Below are positions 25,936-35,037 of a stretch of 64,000 bases of DNA, in pieces (position 1 is the stretch's first letter; each line of letters begins with the position of its first letter). The notes under the pieces were generated by a model. The model saw nothing but the letters and a program-made list of their open reading frames with translations, ran no database searches and had not been told where the DNA came from. A program made the translations under genes and the position numbers. This DNA is from Caulobacter rhizosphaerae. GTDB taxonomy: Bacteria > Pseudomonadota > Alphaproteobacteria > Caulobacterales > Caulobacteraceae. Where the stretch lies: contig NZ_CP048815.1 in the NCBI RefSeq assembly GCF_010977555.1, positions 4,952,501-5,016,500 on the forward strand, written 5' to 3'.

Positions 25936-26775
25936 CTAATCCACGTCCCATTCGAACGCCGGATCCAGCCACTCTCCCAGCCGCCCGTCCGGCCGCGCCA
26001 GGGCGAAGATCCGCGCCATTTCGTCGTCCGACAGGGCGAAGTCGAAGATGTCGAAGTTCTCGGCCAGGCGGGCCGGATTGCGGGTGCGGGGAATGGTGGC
26101 CACGCCCTGTTGGATCTGCCAGCGCAGGGTCACCTGGCCCGGAGTCTTGCCGTGGGCCTGGCCGATCGCGATCAGCACGGGATCGGTCGCCACCTTGCCC
26201 TGGGCCAGGGGCGACCAGGCGGTGAGCGTCGAGCCCATCGCCCGGGCCTTGGCGATCAGCGTCTTTTGCGACAGGTAGGGGTGGTACTCGACCTGGTTGG
26301 TGGCGATCGGCGCCTCCGAGGCCGTCTGGGCCTTGGCCATCAGGGCGGATGGGAAGTTCGACAGGCCGATGGCGCGGGTCAGGCCGCGGCCGTGGACGTC
26401 GTTCAGCGCCGCCAGGGTTTCCGACAGGGCCGGCTTCGGCTTGGGCCAGTGCAGCAGCAGCAAGTCCACCCGCGGGACCTTCAGGCGCTTGAGGCTGGCC
26501 TCGACCGAGCGCTGCAGGTCGCCCTGGGCGAACTGGTCGACCCAGACCTTGGTGGTCAGGAAGACCTGGTCGCGCGGCACGCCGGTGGCCGCCAGCGCCG
26601 CCCCGACGTCCTGCTCGTTGCGATAGGCCTGGGCGGTGTCGATATGACGGTAGCCCAGCTCCAGGGCCTTTTCGACCATGGCCTGGGCGGCGCCGCCCTC
26701 CAGCTGCCAGGTGCCCAGGCCGATGACGGGCATGGCCACGTCGCCCGCGCGGAGGTCGGGGATGGTATGGGGCAT
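25936..26775 (-). CDS. Aldo/keto reductase
   Basis: A 279-residue NADPH-dependent TIM-barrel oxidoreductase. The tetrad Asp-Tyr-Lys-His is seen in DTAQAYRN (Asp, Tyr), FLTTKVW (Lys) and LLLLHWPKP (His). The cofactor-binding tail is IPRTRNPARLAENFDIFDF. It is close to the 2,5-diketo-D-gluconate reductase group by its short length and signatures. Physiological substrate unknown; such enzymes reduce aldehydes, including methylglyoxal. Confidence 0.9.
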   Translation of the reverse strand: MPHTIPDLRAGDVAMPVIGLGTWQLEGGAAQAMVEKALELGYRHIDTAQAYRNEQDVGAALAATGVPRDQVFLTTKVWVDQFAQGDLQRSVEASLKRLKVPRVDLLLLHWPKPKPALSETLAALNDVHGRGLTRAIGLSNFPSALMAKAQTASEAPIATNQVEYHPYLSQKTLIAKARAMGSTLTAWSPLAQGKVATDPVLIAIGQAHGKTPGQVTLRWQIQQGVATIPRTRNPARLAENFDIFDFALSDDEMARIFALARPDGRLGEWLDPAFEWDVD

Positions 26776-26797
26776 CGCGGATCTCCGGGAGAGGGGC

Positions 26798-27445
26798 TCA
26801 GGCCGATATAGGCGCTCGCGGCCGTCGCGCCAGCCGCCGTTGCAGATGCTGCAGGCCGGTCAGGGCCAGGGTCACCGCGTAGAAGCCCGCGCCCATCAGC
26901 AGCATGGTGACCAGCACCGCGCCGTAGCCGCGCTTGCCCACGTCGAGAAACGGATAGGGATAGAAGCCGGTCGCCGCCCCGTGGACCAGCGACCAGGCGC
27001 CGTAGGCCAGGGGAAAGACCAGCGCTTTCCAGGCTGAGCGCCACCTGGCCGCCTCGCCCGGCGGGAAAGCCAGGAAGTCGACCAGGAACAGGGCCGGGGT
27101 CACCGTGTGCAGCAGGGTGTCGGCGAGCAGCTGCAGGCCGGTCGGCCGCCACAGCCCCGCGAGCAGGGTGTGGTAGATCCCGGCCGTGATGGCGATATAG
27201 ACGCCGACCGCCACGCGGGTTCCGGCCCGCTGCGCCCACCGCCCCAGCGGCCGGTCGGCCGCCAGCACGGGGGCGGCCAGCAGGGTCCCGACCGCGATGT
27301 TGCTGAGCACCGTGAAGAAGCTCAGGAACTTGACGGCAGCGTGGGCGGCCTCGGCCGGCGGGCGGCCGTGGAGCATCAGCCACAACTGCAGGAACACGCC
27401 CGACCAGACGACCGCCGCCGCCCCGCTTCGCCAGAGGACCTTCAT
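26798..27445 (-). CDS. Pr6Pr family membrane protein
   Basis: A 215-residue polytopic protein with about six hydrophobic segments. The pattern KFLSFFTVLSNIAVG (after helix 2), YHTLLAGLW, LLHTVTPALFLVDFLAF and YPFLDVGKRGYGAVL matches the FAR-17a/AIG1-like Pr6Pr family. Function in bacteria is unknown; eukaryotic relatives hydrolyse lipid esters. The start overlaps the stop of the upstream MmcQ/YjbR-like gene by 4 bp. Confidence 0.85.
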   Translation of the reverse strand: MKVLWRSGAAAVVWSGVFLQLWLMLHGRPPAEAAHAAVKFLSFFTVLSNIAVGTLLAAPVLAADRPLGRWAQRAGTRVAVGVYIAITAGIYHTLLAGLWRPTGLQLLADTLLHTVTPALFLVDFLAFPPGEAARWRSAWKALVFPLAYGAWSLVHGAATGFYPYPFLDVGKRGYGAVLVTMLLMGAGFYAVTLALTGLQHLQRRLARRPRAPISA

Positions 27446-27786
27446 GCCGTCTCCGCGTCATGGGCCTTGAGCAGCTTGCGCGGCGCCGTCGCCCGCCACC
27501 GGCGTTCGATCAGCCGCTCCACCGTGCCGGCCGCGACCCGCGAGAGGCGGATCAGGATATAGGGATAGTTCCTGTAGTGGTCGGTGACGAAGAAGGTGTC
27601 GGGTTCGGCCTCGATTAGCAGCTCGCGCTCGTCGAAACCGACGCCGGGGCAGACCAGGGTGTCGCCGTCGTCCCAGACGCGGGTCAGGAACTTGCCGTGC
27701 GCCTTCAGGCACGGATGGCCATAGGCCGTTCCGTCGGCGACGCCGGGCAGTTTGAAGGCGAAGGCGCGCACGTCCTCGAAGGTCAT
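27442..27786 (-). CDS. MmcQ/YjbR-like (CyaY-fold) protein
   Basis: A 114-residue protein starting MTFEDVRAFAFKLPGV. It has the YjbR signature: a helix ending in LPGV, then GHPCLKAHGKFLTRVW, and a late FVTDHYRNYPYILIRLS. The fold is a frataxin-like double-wing DNA-binding type, but no function is settled. I use the ATG at 27784-27786 rather than a TTG two codons earlier. It is coupled to the Pr6Pr gene and divergent from the epimerase gene over 46 bp. Confidence 0.86.
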   Translation of the reverse strand: MTFEDVRAFAFKLPGVADGTAYGHPCLKAHGKFLTRVWDDGDTLVCPGVGFDERELLIEAEPDTFFVTDHYRNYPYILIRLSRVAAGTVERLIERRWRATAPRKLLKAHDAETA

Positions 27787-27832
27787 GGCCAAAGTCCTGG
27801 GTCGTCGCTCGTGGCCCGACTATAGGAGGAAG

Positions 27833-28738
27833 ATGGACGCTGAAAACACTCCTCCGTCGTCGGCCCCCTCGCCTTCGGCCCAGGCGCCGACGGGCCTGGC
27901 CTCGCCGGTTCTGGTGCTGGGGGCCACCAGCCTGATCGGCGGCTTCATGCTGGCGCGGCTGAACGCCCAGGGGATCACGCCGATCTCGCTGAGCCGGCGT
28001 CCGCCCAGCGACGACGTCTGCTGGGTGGACGGCGACCTGGCCGACCCGAACCTGGCCGACGAGTTGCCGCCGGTCGCCACGGTGTTCTCGCTGTCGCCGA
28101 TCTGGCTGTTGCCCGGGGCCCTGCCAGCCCTCAAGGCGCGCGGCATGGCCCGGCTGGTGGCGTTCTCCTCGACCAGCCGCTTCACCAAGCTGGAGTCGGC
28201 GGAACCCTCGGAGCGGGCGGTGGCCCGGTCCCTGGCCGAGTCCGAGGCCCAGGTCGAGGCGTTCTGCGCCGAGCACGGCGTGGCCTGGACCATCCTGCGG
28301 CCCACCCTGATCTATGTCGAAGGCCGCGACGCCAATGTCAGCCGCCTGGCCGGCCTGATCCGCCGGTTCAAGGTGCTGCCGCTGTCCGGCCGCGGCGAAG
28401 GCCTGCGCCAGCCGGTGCACGCCGACGACCTGGCGGGGGGCGCGATCGCCGCGGCCGGGGCGACGGCGGCGCGGGACAAGGCCTACGACCTGGTGGGCGG
28501 CGAGACCCTGACCTATCGGGTGATGGCCGAGCGGATCTATGCCGGCCTTGGCCGTCGGCCGATGATCCTGGCCCTGCCCCCCTGGCTGTTCCGCCTGCTG
28601 CTGACCCTGGCCAAACCGTTCTATCCCGGGGCCACCGCGACCATGGCCGACCGCATGGCCCAGGACCTGACCTTCGACGACGCCCCGGCCCGGCGGGATT
28701 TCGGCTGGACGCCGCGGGATTTCCGGCCGCGGTTCTGA
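27833..28738 (+). CDS. NAD-dependent epimerase/dehydratase family protein
   Basis: A 301-residue extended/atypical SDR. A Pro/Ser-rich leader of about 20 residues precedes the Rossmann motif VLGATSLIGGFMLARL, then FSSTSRF, and ILRPTLIYVEGRDANVSRL. Unlike classical SDRs there is no evident YxxxK, which suggests an NAD(P)-binding protein of the atypical class. The ATG has a strong GGAGGAAG upstream, so the longer frame is rejected. Substrate unknown. Confidence 0.85.
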   Translation: MDAENTPPSSAPSPSAQAPTGLASPVLVLGATSLIGGFMLARLNAQGITPISLSRRPPSDDVCWVDGDLADPNLADELPPVATVFSLSPIWLLPGALPALKARGMARLVAFSSTSRFTKLESAEPSERAVARSLAESEAQVEAFCAEHGVAWTILRPTLIYVEGRDANVSRLAGLIRRFKVLPLSGRGEGLRQPVHADDLAGGAIAAAGATAARDKAYDLVGGETLTYRVMAERIYAGLGRRPMILALPPWLFRLLLTLAKPFYPGATATMADRMAQDLTFDDAPARRDFGWTPRDFRPRF

Positions 28739-28769
28739 GGCGTCGTGGCGGGCGATCCGTTGACCGGTC

Positions 28770-29327
28770 TCAGGAAGCGACGGCCAGCGTCCGGACCCGC
28801 CGGTAGCTCAGTCCGTAATCCAGCAGGACCACACCGCGCTCCAGCGCCTCGACCCCGTTCAACCGCATGTCCCTCAGACCCGCCGAGGCCTTCGGAAACA
28901 GCGACCGTCCCTCGCCCAGCAGCACCGGCGCGACCAGCAGCTCCAGCCGGTCCAGCGCGCCGGCCTCGATCATGCCGGCCATCAGCCGCCCGCCGCCGAC
29001 CACCCAGACGTCGCCGTCGTCCAGGTCGCGCAGATGAGCGACCAGGGCCGGCAGGCCGTCGGTCCAGAACCGGGTCTTCTCGCGCACGCTGGAGCCGCGC
29101 CCCGAGGTCAGCACCAGGGCCCGCTTGCCGGCATAGGGCCAGCCGACCCCGAGGCTGGGGATCAGGTCATAGGTGCGTCGGCCCATCACCACCGTGCCGA
29201 CCTGCTCGATGAACCGCTGGTAGCCGTGGTCCACCGAGACGAACGGCGCCAGGGTCGCAACGCTCCCGTCGAGGCCGGCCACATAGCCGTCCAGGCTGGC
29301 GGCGATCAGTCCGCGAATGACGGCCAT
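28770..29327 (-). CDS. Dihydrofolate reductase/RibD C-terminal family protein
   Basis: A 185-residue protein of the YyaP/YwjB branch of the DHFR-like fold: IAASLDGYVAGLDGS at the N-terminus, VVMGRRTYDLI in the middle, and DVWVVGGGRLMAGMIEAGALDRLEL before LLGEGRSLFP. The family binds NADPH; a role in folate metabolism is not shown. Its 5' end faces the ccrM promoter region across 216 bp, so part of that region may serve both genes. Confidence 0.88.
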   Translation of the reverse strand: MAVIRGLIAASLDGYVAGLDGSVATLAPFVSVDHGYQRFIEQVGTVVMGRRTYDLIPSLGVGWPYAGKRALVLTSGRGSSVREKTRFWTDGLPALVAHLRDLDDGDVWVVGGGRLMAGMIEAGALDRLELLVAPVLLGEGRSLFPKASAGLRDMRLNGVEALERGVVLLDYGLSYRRVRTLAVAS

Positions 29328-29420
29328 GGCTCCCTCGAAATCCGGCGCGAAAGTCTGGTCGCCAGCATTTCAGAACATTTAGGGAACATCAAGTATCGCG
29401 CTGACGACGCTGGATTTTCT

Positions 29421-29515
29421 GAGTCCGGTCAGACTCAATCCGTCGGCCGTCGGCAGGGTTAACGGCCGATAACCATGTCCATCAACACACTATTTACTAG
29501 CTAGACTCATGATTC
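29421..29515 (+). promoter_or_regulatory. ccrM upstream region: four GANTC sites and a CtrA-like box
   Basis: Four GANTC motifs lie in 95 bp before ccrM: 29421-29425, 29432-29436, 29504-29508 and 29511-29515. Between them is TTAACGGCCGATAACC (29459 on), a TTAA-N7-TAAC element close to the CtrA consensus TTAA-N7-TTAA and also an inverted repeat GGTTA-N8-TAACC. In Caulobacter crescentus, ccrM is known to be transcribed late in the cell cycle under CtrA and to carry GANTC sites in its leader. Exact start point and occupancy are inferred. Confidence 0.72.
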
Positions 29516-29531
29516 CGCTCAGTGTTTTTGA

Positions 29532-30620
<1,089 letters not shown>

Positions 30621-30627
30621 CGCGCCT

Positions 30628-30730
30628 TGCGTCCTTCGAGGCTCGCCTTCGGCTCACACCTCAGGATGAGGAATTCAGCACAACGCTCCTCGTCCTGAGG
30701 CGCCCGCGCCAGCGGGCCTCGAAGGACGCA
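30628..30730. repeat. Dispersed palindromic intergenic repeat, copy C
   Basis: The same element type as at 16876-16982, with outer arms TGCGTCCTTCGAGG and CCTCGAAGGACGCA and inner arms CCTCAGGATGAGGA and TCCTCGTCCTGAGG. It starts 8 bp after the ccrM stop and separates ccrM from the histidine phosphatase gene on the same strand, so it may terminate or stabilise the ccrM transcript. Confidence 0.85.
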
Positions 30731-30774
30731 AGGCGCCCAGCGAACCCATCGCCGACCTCGCGGGTTAACCCCGC

Positions 30775-31539
30775 ATGGAACAGCGCTGGCCCACCACCCT
30801 CTGGATCGTCCGCCATGGCCAGAGCGCCGGCAATGTCGCGCGCGACGCGGCCGACGCCGCGGGGCTTGGGCGGATCGACATCGCCGACCGCGACATGGAC
30901 GTGGCGCTCAGTCCGCTGGGCGAGGAGCAGGCCAGCGCCCTGGGCCGCTGGCTGGCGTCGCTGCCGGAGGACGAGCGGCCGCGCACCCTGATGACCTCGC
31001 CCTATCGTCGGGCGATCCAGACCAGCCAACACATCCGCGACGCCGGCGGCATGGCCGCGCTGGACAGCAAGTTCTGCATCGACGAGCGGCTGCGCGAGAA
31101 GGAGTTCGGGATCCTGGACCGCCTGACCCGCCTGGGCATCGAGGCGCAGTTCCCAGAACAAGCCGAGTTCCGTCGCCTGCTGGGCAAGTTCTACCACCGG
31201 CCGCCAGGGGGCGAGAGCTGGTGCGACGTGATCCTGCGGCTGCGCAGCGTGCTCGACACCATCAGCCTGCACCACGGCGGCGACCGGGTGATGATCGTCG
31301 CCCACCAGGTGGTGGTGCTGTGCCTGCGCTATCTGCTGGAAAGCCTGACCGAGGACCAGATCCTGGCCATCGACCGCCAGGCCGACATCGCCAATTGCGG
31401 CGTCACGGAATACCGCTTCGACCCCGATTGCGGTCCGGACGGCGGGCTGAAGCTGGCTCGCTACAACTTCACCGCCCCGCTGGAAGACCAGGCCGCGCCG
31501 GTCACCGCCGAGCCTGACGCCAATGTGGCCGCCCGGTGA
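30775..31539 (+). CDS. Histidine phosphatase family (phosphoglycerate mutase-like) protein
   Basis: A 254-residue phosphatase. The phosphohistidine site is WIVRHGQSAGN (His14), followed by TSPYRRAIQTS with the second Arg, ERLREKEFG with the acidic residue, and IVAHQVVVLCLRYLL with the second His. It differs from cofactor-dependent mutases by its long N-terminal insert. Substrate unknown. The GTG start of the next gene overlaps its stop (GTGA). Confidence 0.88.
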   Translation: MEQRWPTTLWIVRHGQSAGNVARDAADAAGLGRIDIADRDMDVALSPLGEEQASALGRWLASLPEDERPRTLMTSPYRRAIQTSQHIRDAGGMAALDSKFCIDERLREKEFGILDRLTRLGIEAQFPEQAEFRRLLGKFYHRPPGGESWCDVILRLRSVLDTISLHHGGDRVMIVAHQVVVLCLRYLLESLTEDQILAIDRQADIANCGVTEYRFDPDCGPDGGLKLARYNFTAPLEDQAAPVTAEPDANVAAR

Positions 31540-32399
31540 ACGACCTCCTGGCGTTGGACAGGGCCTGGATGCACGCCCATCGTCTGCCCATGCCCGGCGA
31601 CGGCGGCAAGGAGGCGCGCGGGCGGGTGCTGGTGGTCGGCGGCGGGCTGGAACTGGCCGGGGCGATACGGCTGGCGGGCGAGGCGGCGCTGCGAGCCGGG
31701 GCCGGCAAGCTGCAGTTGGCCGCGCCGGAAAACGCGATCGTCGCCCTGACCGTGGCCGTGCCCGAGGCCCGGGTCTTCGCCCTGCCCCAGACCACGGACG
31801 GCCGACCCACGGCGGACGGCGCCCGGATCCTGGCCGAACACGTGGAAGCCTGCGACGCCCTTCTGATCGGTCCGGGCATGATGCGCGACGACGAGGGCAT
31901 GGCCCGCGCCCTGCTTGACCTGTCTCCGGTCCAGCCGACGGTGCTGGACGCCGGAGCCCTGAGCGCGCTGCCCGCGGCGCCGTCGCTGGCGGGCGGCCTG
32001 GTCCTGACACCGCATTCCGGCGAGATGGCCAAGCTGCTCAAGCGGGAAAAGGCCGAGATCGAGGCCGATCCCCTGGCCGCCGCGCGCGAGGCCGCCGAAC
32101 GGTTCGAAGCGGTGATCGTGATGAAGGGCGCCCGCACCCACGTGGTGGGGCCGGACGGCGCGGCCGGCCTCTATGCCGGCGGCGGGGTGGGGCTGGGCGT
32201 TTCCGGCTCGGGCGACGTGCTGGGCGGGGTGATCGCCGGCCTGCTGGCGCGCGGCGTCCCGCCGTTCGAGGCCGCGGCCTGGGGCGTCTTCCTGCACGGG
32301 GAGGCGGGGGCGCGACTCAGCAAGAACGTCGGGACGCTGGGCTTCCTGGCGCGCGAGATCGCGGGCGAGATCCCGGCGGTAATGGACAAATTTCTTTAA
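31536..32399 (+). CDS. nnrD: ADP-dependent NAD(P)H-hydrate dehydratase
   Basis: A 287-residue ribokinase-like enzyme that repairs NAD(P)HX, the hydrated and inactive form of the cofactor. It shows GRVLVVGGG near the N-terminus, LIGPGMMRDD, DAGALSALPAAP, LTPHSGEMAKLL, VIVMKGARTHV, and the catalytic/phosphate motif GSGDVLGGVIAGLLARG. The epimerase half (NnrE) of the usual bifunctional YjeF protein is absent here. It starts at GTG 31536, translationally coupled to the phosphatase upstream. Confidence 0.9.
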   Translation: MNDLLALDRAWMHAHRLPMPGDGGKEARGRVLVVGGGLELAGAIRLAGEAALRAGAGKLQLAAPENAIVALTVAVPEARVFALPQTTDGRPTADGARILAEHVEACDALLIGPGMMRDDEGMARALLDLSPVQPTVLDAGALSALPAAPSLAGGLVLTPHSGEMAKLLKREKAEIEADPLAAAREAAERFEAVIVMKGARTHVVGPDGAAGLYAGGGVGLGVSGSGDVLGGVIAGLLARGVPPFEAAAWGVFLHGEAGARLSKNVGTLGFLAREIAGEIPAVMDKFL

Positions 32400-32532
32400 A
32401 CCCGCTCATCCCGACGAATGCCGGGATCCAGATGGAATAGCGGTGTCGTGGGCTCCATGAGCGCGGCGCTGATCCAATCAGCTCGAGCGCCTTGGGATCT
32501 GGGTCCCGGCATTCGCCGGGATGAGCGGGTTT
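32398..32532. repeat. Long inverted repeat between nnrD and mutY
   Basis: Two 35-nt arms, 32398-32432 and 32498-32532, are complementary except at two positions, separated by a 65-nt spacer. The arm core is CCCGCTCATCCCG. The repeat lies in the gap between convergent genes and begins at the nnrD stop. Shorter relatives are at 6812-6843 and 24210-24248. Confidence 0.85.
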
Positions 32533-32537
32533 GGGGC

Positions 32538-33590
32538 TCAGACCAACCGATCGCGTCCTGCCTTCGCCGCCTTCAGGAACACGCTGGGCAGCGCCGCCAG
32601 CCCATCCGGCGCGGTCCAGACGAAATCCCCCTCGCCGTTGCTCTCGGCCCGCAGCACCCTCAGGGTCAGGGAAAAGTGGGTGAAGACGTGGTCGACCGTG
32701 CCGAGGTCCCGCCAGGCGCCGGCGACCGGAGCGACCTCGGTGGCTTCGGCGTCGCTCCACGGACGATCCCGCCAGTCGCTGGTCGGCAGGCCGAGCATGC
32801 CGCCGAGCAGCCCCTTGGGCGGCCGACGGACCAGGGCGGTCGCTTCGCCGCGAGTCAGAACATAGGCCACACCATGGCGGTGCGGCCTGTCCGCCTTCTT
32901 CAACTTGCGGGGATAGGTCTCCGGCGCGCCGGTCCTGAAGCCCTCGCACCACGGCCGGACCGGGCAGCGGTCGCACAGCGGCTGCTTGGGCCGGCAGACC
33001 GTCGCCCCCAGGTCCATCAGCGCCTGGGCCCAGTCGCCAGGACGGTCAGCGGTGACCAGGTCGCCGGCCAGGCGCTTCAGCTCCGGCTTGGCGTCGGGCA
33101 CCGGGTCCTCGACCGCGAACAGCCGGGCCATCACCCGCTCGACATTGCCGTCGACGACATTGGCCGGACGGTCGAAGGCGATGGCGGCCACGGCGGCGGC
33201 GGTGTAGGCGCCCACGCCGGGCAGGGCCCGCAAGGCCTCCTCGGTGTCGGGAAAGACCCCGCCGTGCTCGGCCGCCACCGCCCGGGCGCAGGCCAGCAGG
33301 TTGCGGGCCCGGGCGTAGTAGCCGAGGCCGGCCCAGGCGGCCATCAGTTCCCCGTCCTCCACCGCCGCCAGGTCCGAGACCGTCGGCCAGCGCTGGGTGA
33401 AGCTCAGGAAATAGGGCGCGGCGTGCGGCACGGTGGTCTGCTGCAGCATCACCTCCGACAGCCAGACGCGGTAGGGGTCCGACCGCGCCCCGGCCTTGCC
33501 GGCCGCCGGCCCGGTGCGCCATGGCAGGTCCCGCGCCTGGGCGTCGTACCAGGCCAGCAGGGCGGCGCGGAGGGCGGGGATGTCGAGCAT
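32538..33590 (-). CDS. mutY: A/G-specific adenine DNA glycosylase
   Basis: Removes adenine mispaired with 8-oxoguanine. The 350-residue protein has the catalytic Glu in SEVMLQQT (about Glu46), the helix-hairpin-helix LPGVGAYTAAAV, the catalytic Asp in VVDGNVERV, and the four-Cys 4Fe-4S loop VCRPKQPLCDRCPVRPWC. A NUDIX-like C-terminal domain (from HGVAYVLTRGEATALV) recognises the oxidised guanine. The ATG at 33588-33590 (MLDIPALRA) is preferred; codons upstream read through a palindromic repeat. Confidence 0.95.
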   Translation of the reverse strand: MLDIPALRAALLAWYDAQARDLPWRTGPAAGKAGARSDPYRVWLSEVMLQQTTVPHAAPYFLSFTQRWPTVSDLAAVEDGELMAAWAGLGYYARARNLLACARAVAAEHGGVFPDTEEALRALPGVGAYTAAAVAAIAFDRPANVVDGNVERVMARLFAVEDPVPDAKPELKRLAGDLVTADRPGDWAQALMDLGATVCRPKQPLCDRCPVRPWCEGFRTGAPETYPRKLKKADRPHRHGVAYVLTRGEATALVRRPPKGLLGGMLGLPTSDWRDRPWSDAEATEVAPVAGAWRDLGTVDHVFTHFSLTLRVLRAESNGEGDFVWTAPDGLAALPSVFLKAAKAGRDRLV

Positions 33591-33649
33591 GATGTTCGTA
33601 TGGCAGACCACGCCCGAGCCTGTCATCCCGGATGGGACGTCCCTCTGGC

Positions 33650-33675
33650 GGGGACAGGCCCATGGGCCTGTCCCC
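33650..33675. repeat. 26-bp perfect palindrome between mutY and dciA-like gene
   Basis: GGGGACAGGCCCA is followed directly by its exact reverse complement, with no loop. It lies in the 143-bp divergent region between mutY and the DciA-like gene, about 60 bp from each start. It could be a dimeric regulator site or a member of the local REP-like repeats. Confidence 0.8.
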
Positions 33676-33733
33676 AACCGCAAACTCGGACGACGGCATT
33701 GGGACCATCCCTCGCCTCTGCTAACCTCCCCCC

Positions 33734-34276
33734 ATGCGCCGTCGCCCCCTGCCCACCGCGGAAGAAGCCCTCGAGATCCTCAAGCGCCGCCGCACGCGTC
33801 CGCAGCGGCGACCACCGCCGCCCGCCGGCAAGTCGCTGGCCCCGCTGATCAAGCAGCTGGACGAGAAATTCGGCCAGGGCCCCGCCGTGCTGCAGGCCCG
33901 CTGGCGCGAGATCGTCGGCGAGACCCTGGCGCGCCGCACCGAGCCCGTCCGCGTGATCAAGAGCCGCACCGGCGAAGGCGGCACGCTGGAGCTGCGGGTC
34001 GACGGGCCCGTGGCCTCGCTGATCCAGCACCAGGCGCCGCAGATCACCCAGCGCCTGGACCTGCTGCTGGGCAAGGGGGCGGTGACCAAGCTGCGCATCG
34101 TCCAAGGCCCCGTGAAGGCCCAGGCCGCGCCGGTCGTCGCCCGCCCCCGCCGCGGGCCGCCGCTGGACGCCGCCCAGGAGCGCGACCTGGCCGACAGCCT
34201 GGCCAACCAGCCGGACGGCGGCCTGAGGGACGCCCTGCTGAAGCTGGGCCGAGGCGTGCTGCGCGATCCCCGCTGA
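33734..34276 (+). CDS. dciA: DUF721 protein, DciA-type replicative helicase loader
   Basis: A 180-residue protein with a basic N-terminal tail (RRRTRPQRRPPPP) and a KH-like DUF721 domain: SLAPLIKQLDEKFG, ARWREIVGETLARRTEPVRV, LELRVDGPVASLIQHQAPQITQRLDLLLGKGAVTKLRIVQGP. DUF721 proteins (DciA) recruit DnaB in bacteria that lack DnaC/DnaI, including Caulobacter. The C-terminal extension is low complexity. Divergent from mutY. The symbol is assigned by domain, not by a search. Confidence 0.82.
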   Translation: MRRRPLPTAEEALEILKRRRTRPQRRPPPPAGKSLAPLIKQLDEKFGQGPAVLQARWREIVGETLARRTEPVRVIKSRTGEGGTLELRVDGPVASLIQHQAPQITQRLDLLLGKGAVTKLRIVQGPVKAQAAPVVARPRRGPPLDAAQERDLADSLANQPDGGLRDALLKLGRGVLRDPR

Positions 34277-34401
34277 CCGGCGTCTCTAGATTGACAACCA
34301 GACGTCCGATAGGCTGATGCGACGCCTTATCCGCGCCCTTTTCACGCGACTAAAGAATCGCGCTTAACTTCACTGTTCACGCCTCTTCCAGGGAAGATCA
34401 C

Positions 34402-35037
34402 ATGCGTCCGCTGACCCGCCGGCTTCTGACCGCCGTCGCCCTCACCGCCTCTCTGGGCGTCGCGCTCGCCGGCTGCGACAAGAAAGAGTCGGTGTCCGCC
34501 GACGACATGTCGCTGGGCAACGCCAACGCCAAGGTCACCGTCGTCGAGTACGCCTCGGCTTCCTGCATCCACTGCGGCCGCTGGAACAACGAGGTCTTCC
34601 CGGCCTTCAAGACCAAGTACATCGACACCGGCCGCGTGCACTACGTCTACCGCGAGTTCCTGACCGAGCCGGTGCAGGTGGCCTCCGCCTCGTTCCTGAT
34701 GGCCCGCTGCGCCGGCAAGGACAAATATTTCTCGGTGCTGGACTCGGTCTATCACTCGCAGGAAGAGATGTTCACGACCGGCGACTATCGCGGCGTGCTG
34801 CTGCGCATCGCCCAGTCGGCCGGCATGGACGAGGCCCAGTTCACCAGCTGCGTCACCGACGAGAAGGCGCTCAAGGCCCTGAACGCCCGGGTCGAGAAGT
34901 ACCAGGCCGACGCCAAGATCACCGGCACCCCGACCTTCATCATCAACGGCAAGAAGGCCGGCGGCGACGACGGCGGCGAGCAGTCGATGGCCCAGCTGGA
35001 CGCCGCGATCGCCGCGGCCGAGGCGGCCGCGAAATGA
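34402..35037 (+). CDS. DsbA-family thiol oxidoreductase-like lipoprotein
   Basis: A 211-residue exported protein. The signal peptide ends in a lipobox ALAGC (Cys25). The thioredoxin-like domain has the redox motif Cys55-Ile-His-Cys58 after VTVVEYASAS, the DsbA helical insert, and the cis-Pro segment GTPTFIINGKKAGG. It probably acts in periplasmic disulfide formation or sensing. Its stop overlaps the ATG of a close paralogue by 4 bp. Confidence 0.9.
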   Translation: MRPLTRRLLTAVALTASLGVALAGCDKKESVSADDMSLGNANAKVTVVEYASASCIHCGRWNNEVFPAFKTKYIDTGRVHYVYREFLTEPVQVASASFLMARCAGKDKYFSVLDSVYHSQEEMFTTGDYRGVLLRIAQSAGMDEAQFTSCVTDEKALKALNARVEKYQADAKITGTPTFIINGKKAGGDDGGEQSMAQLDAAIAAAEAAAK

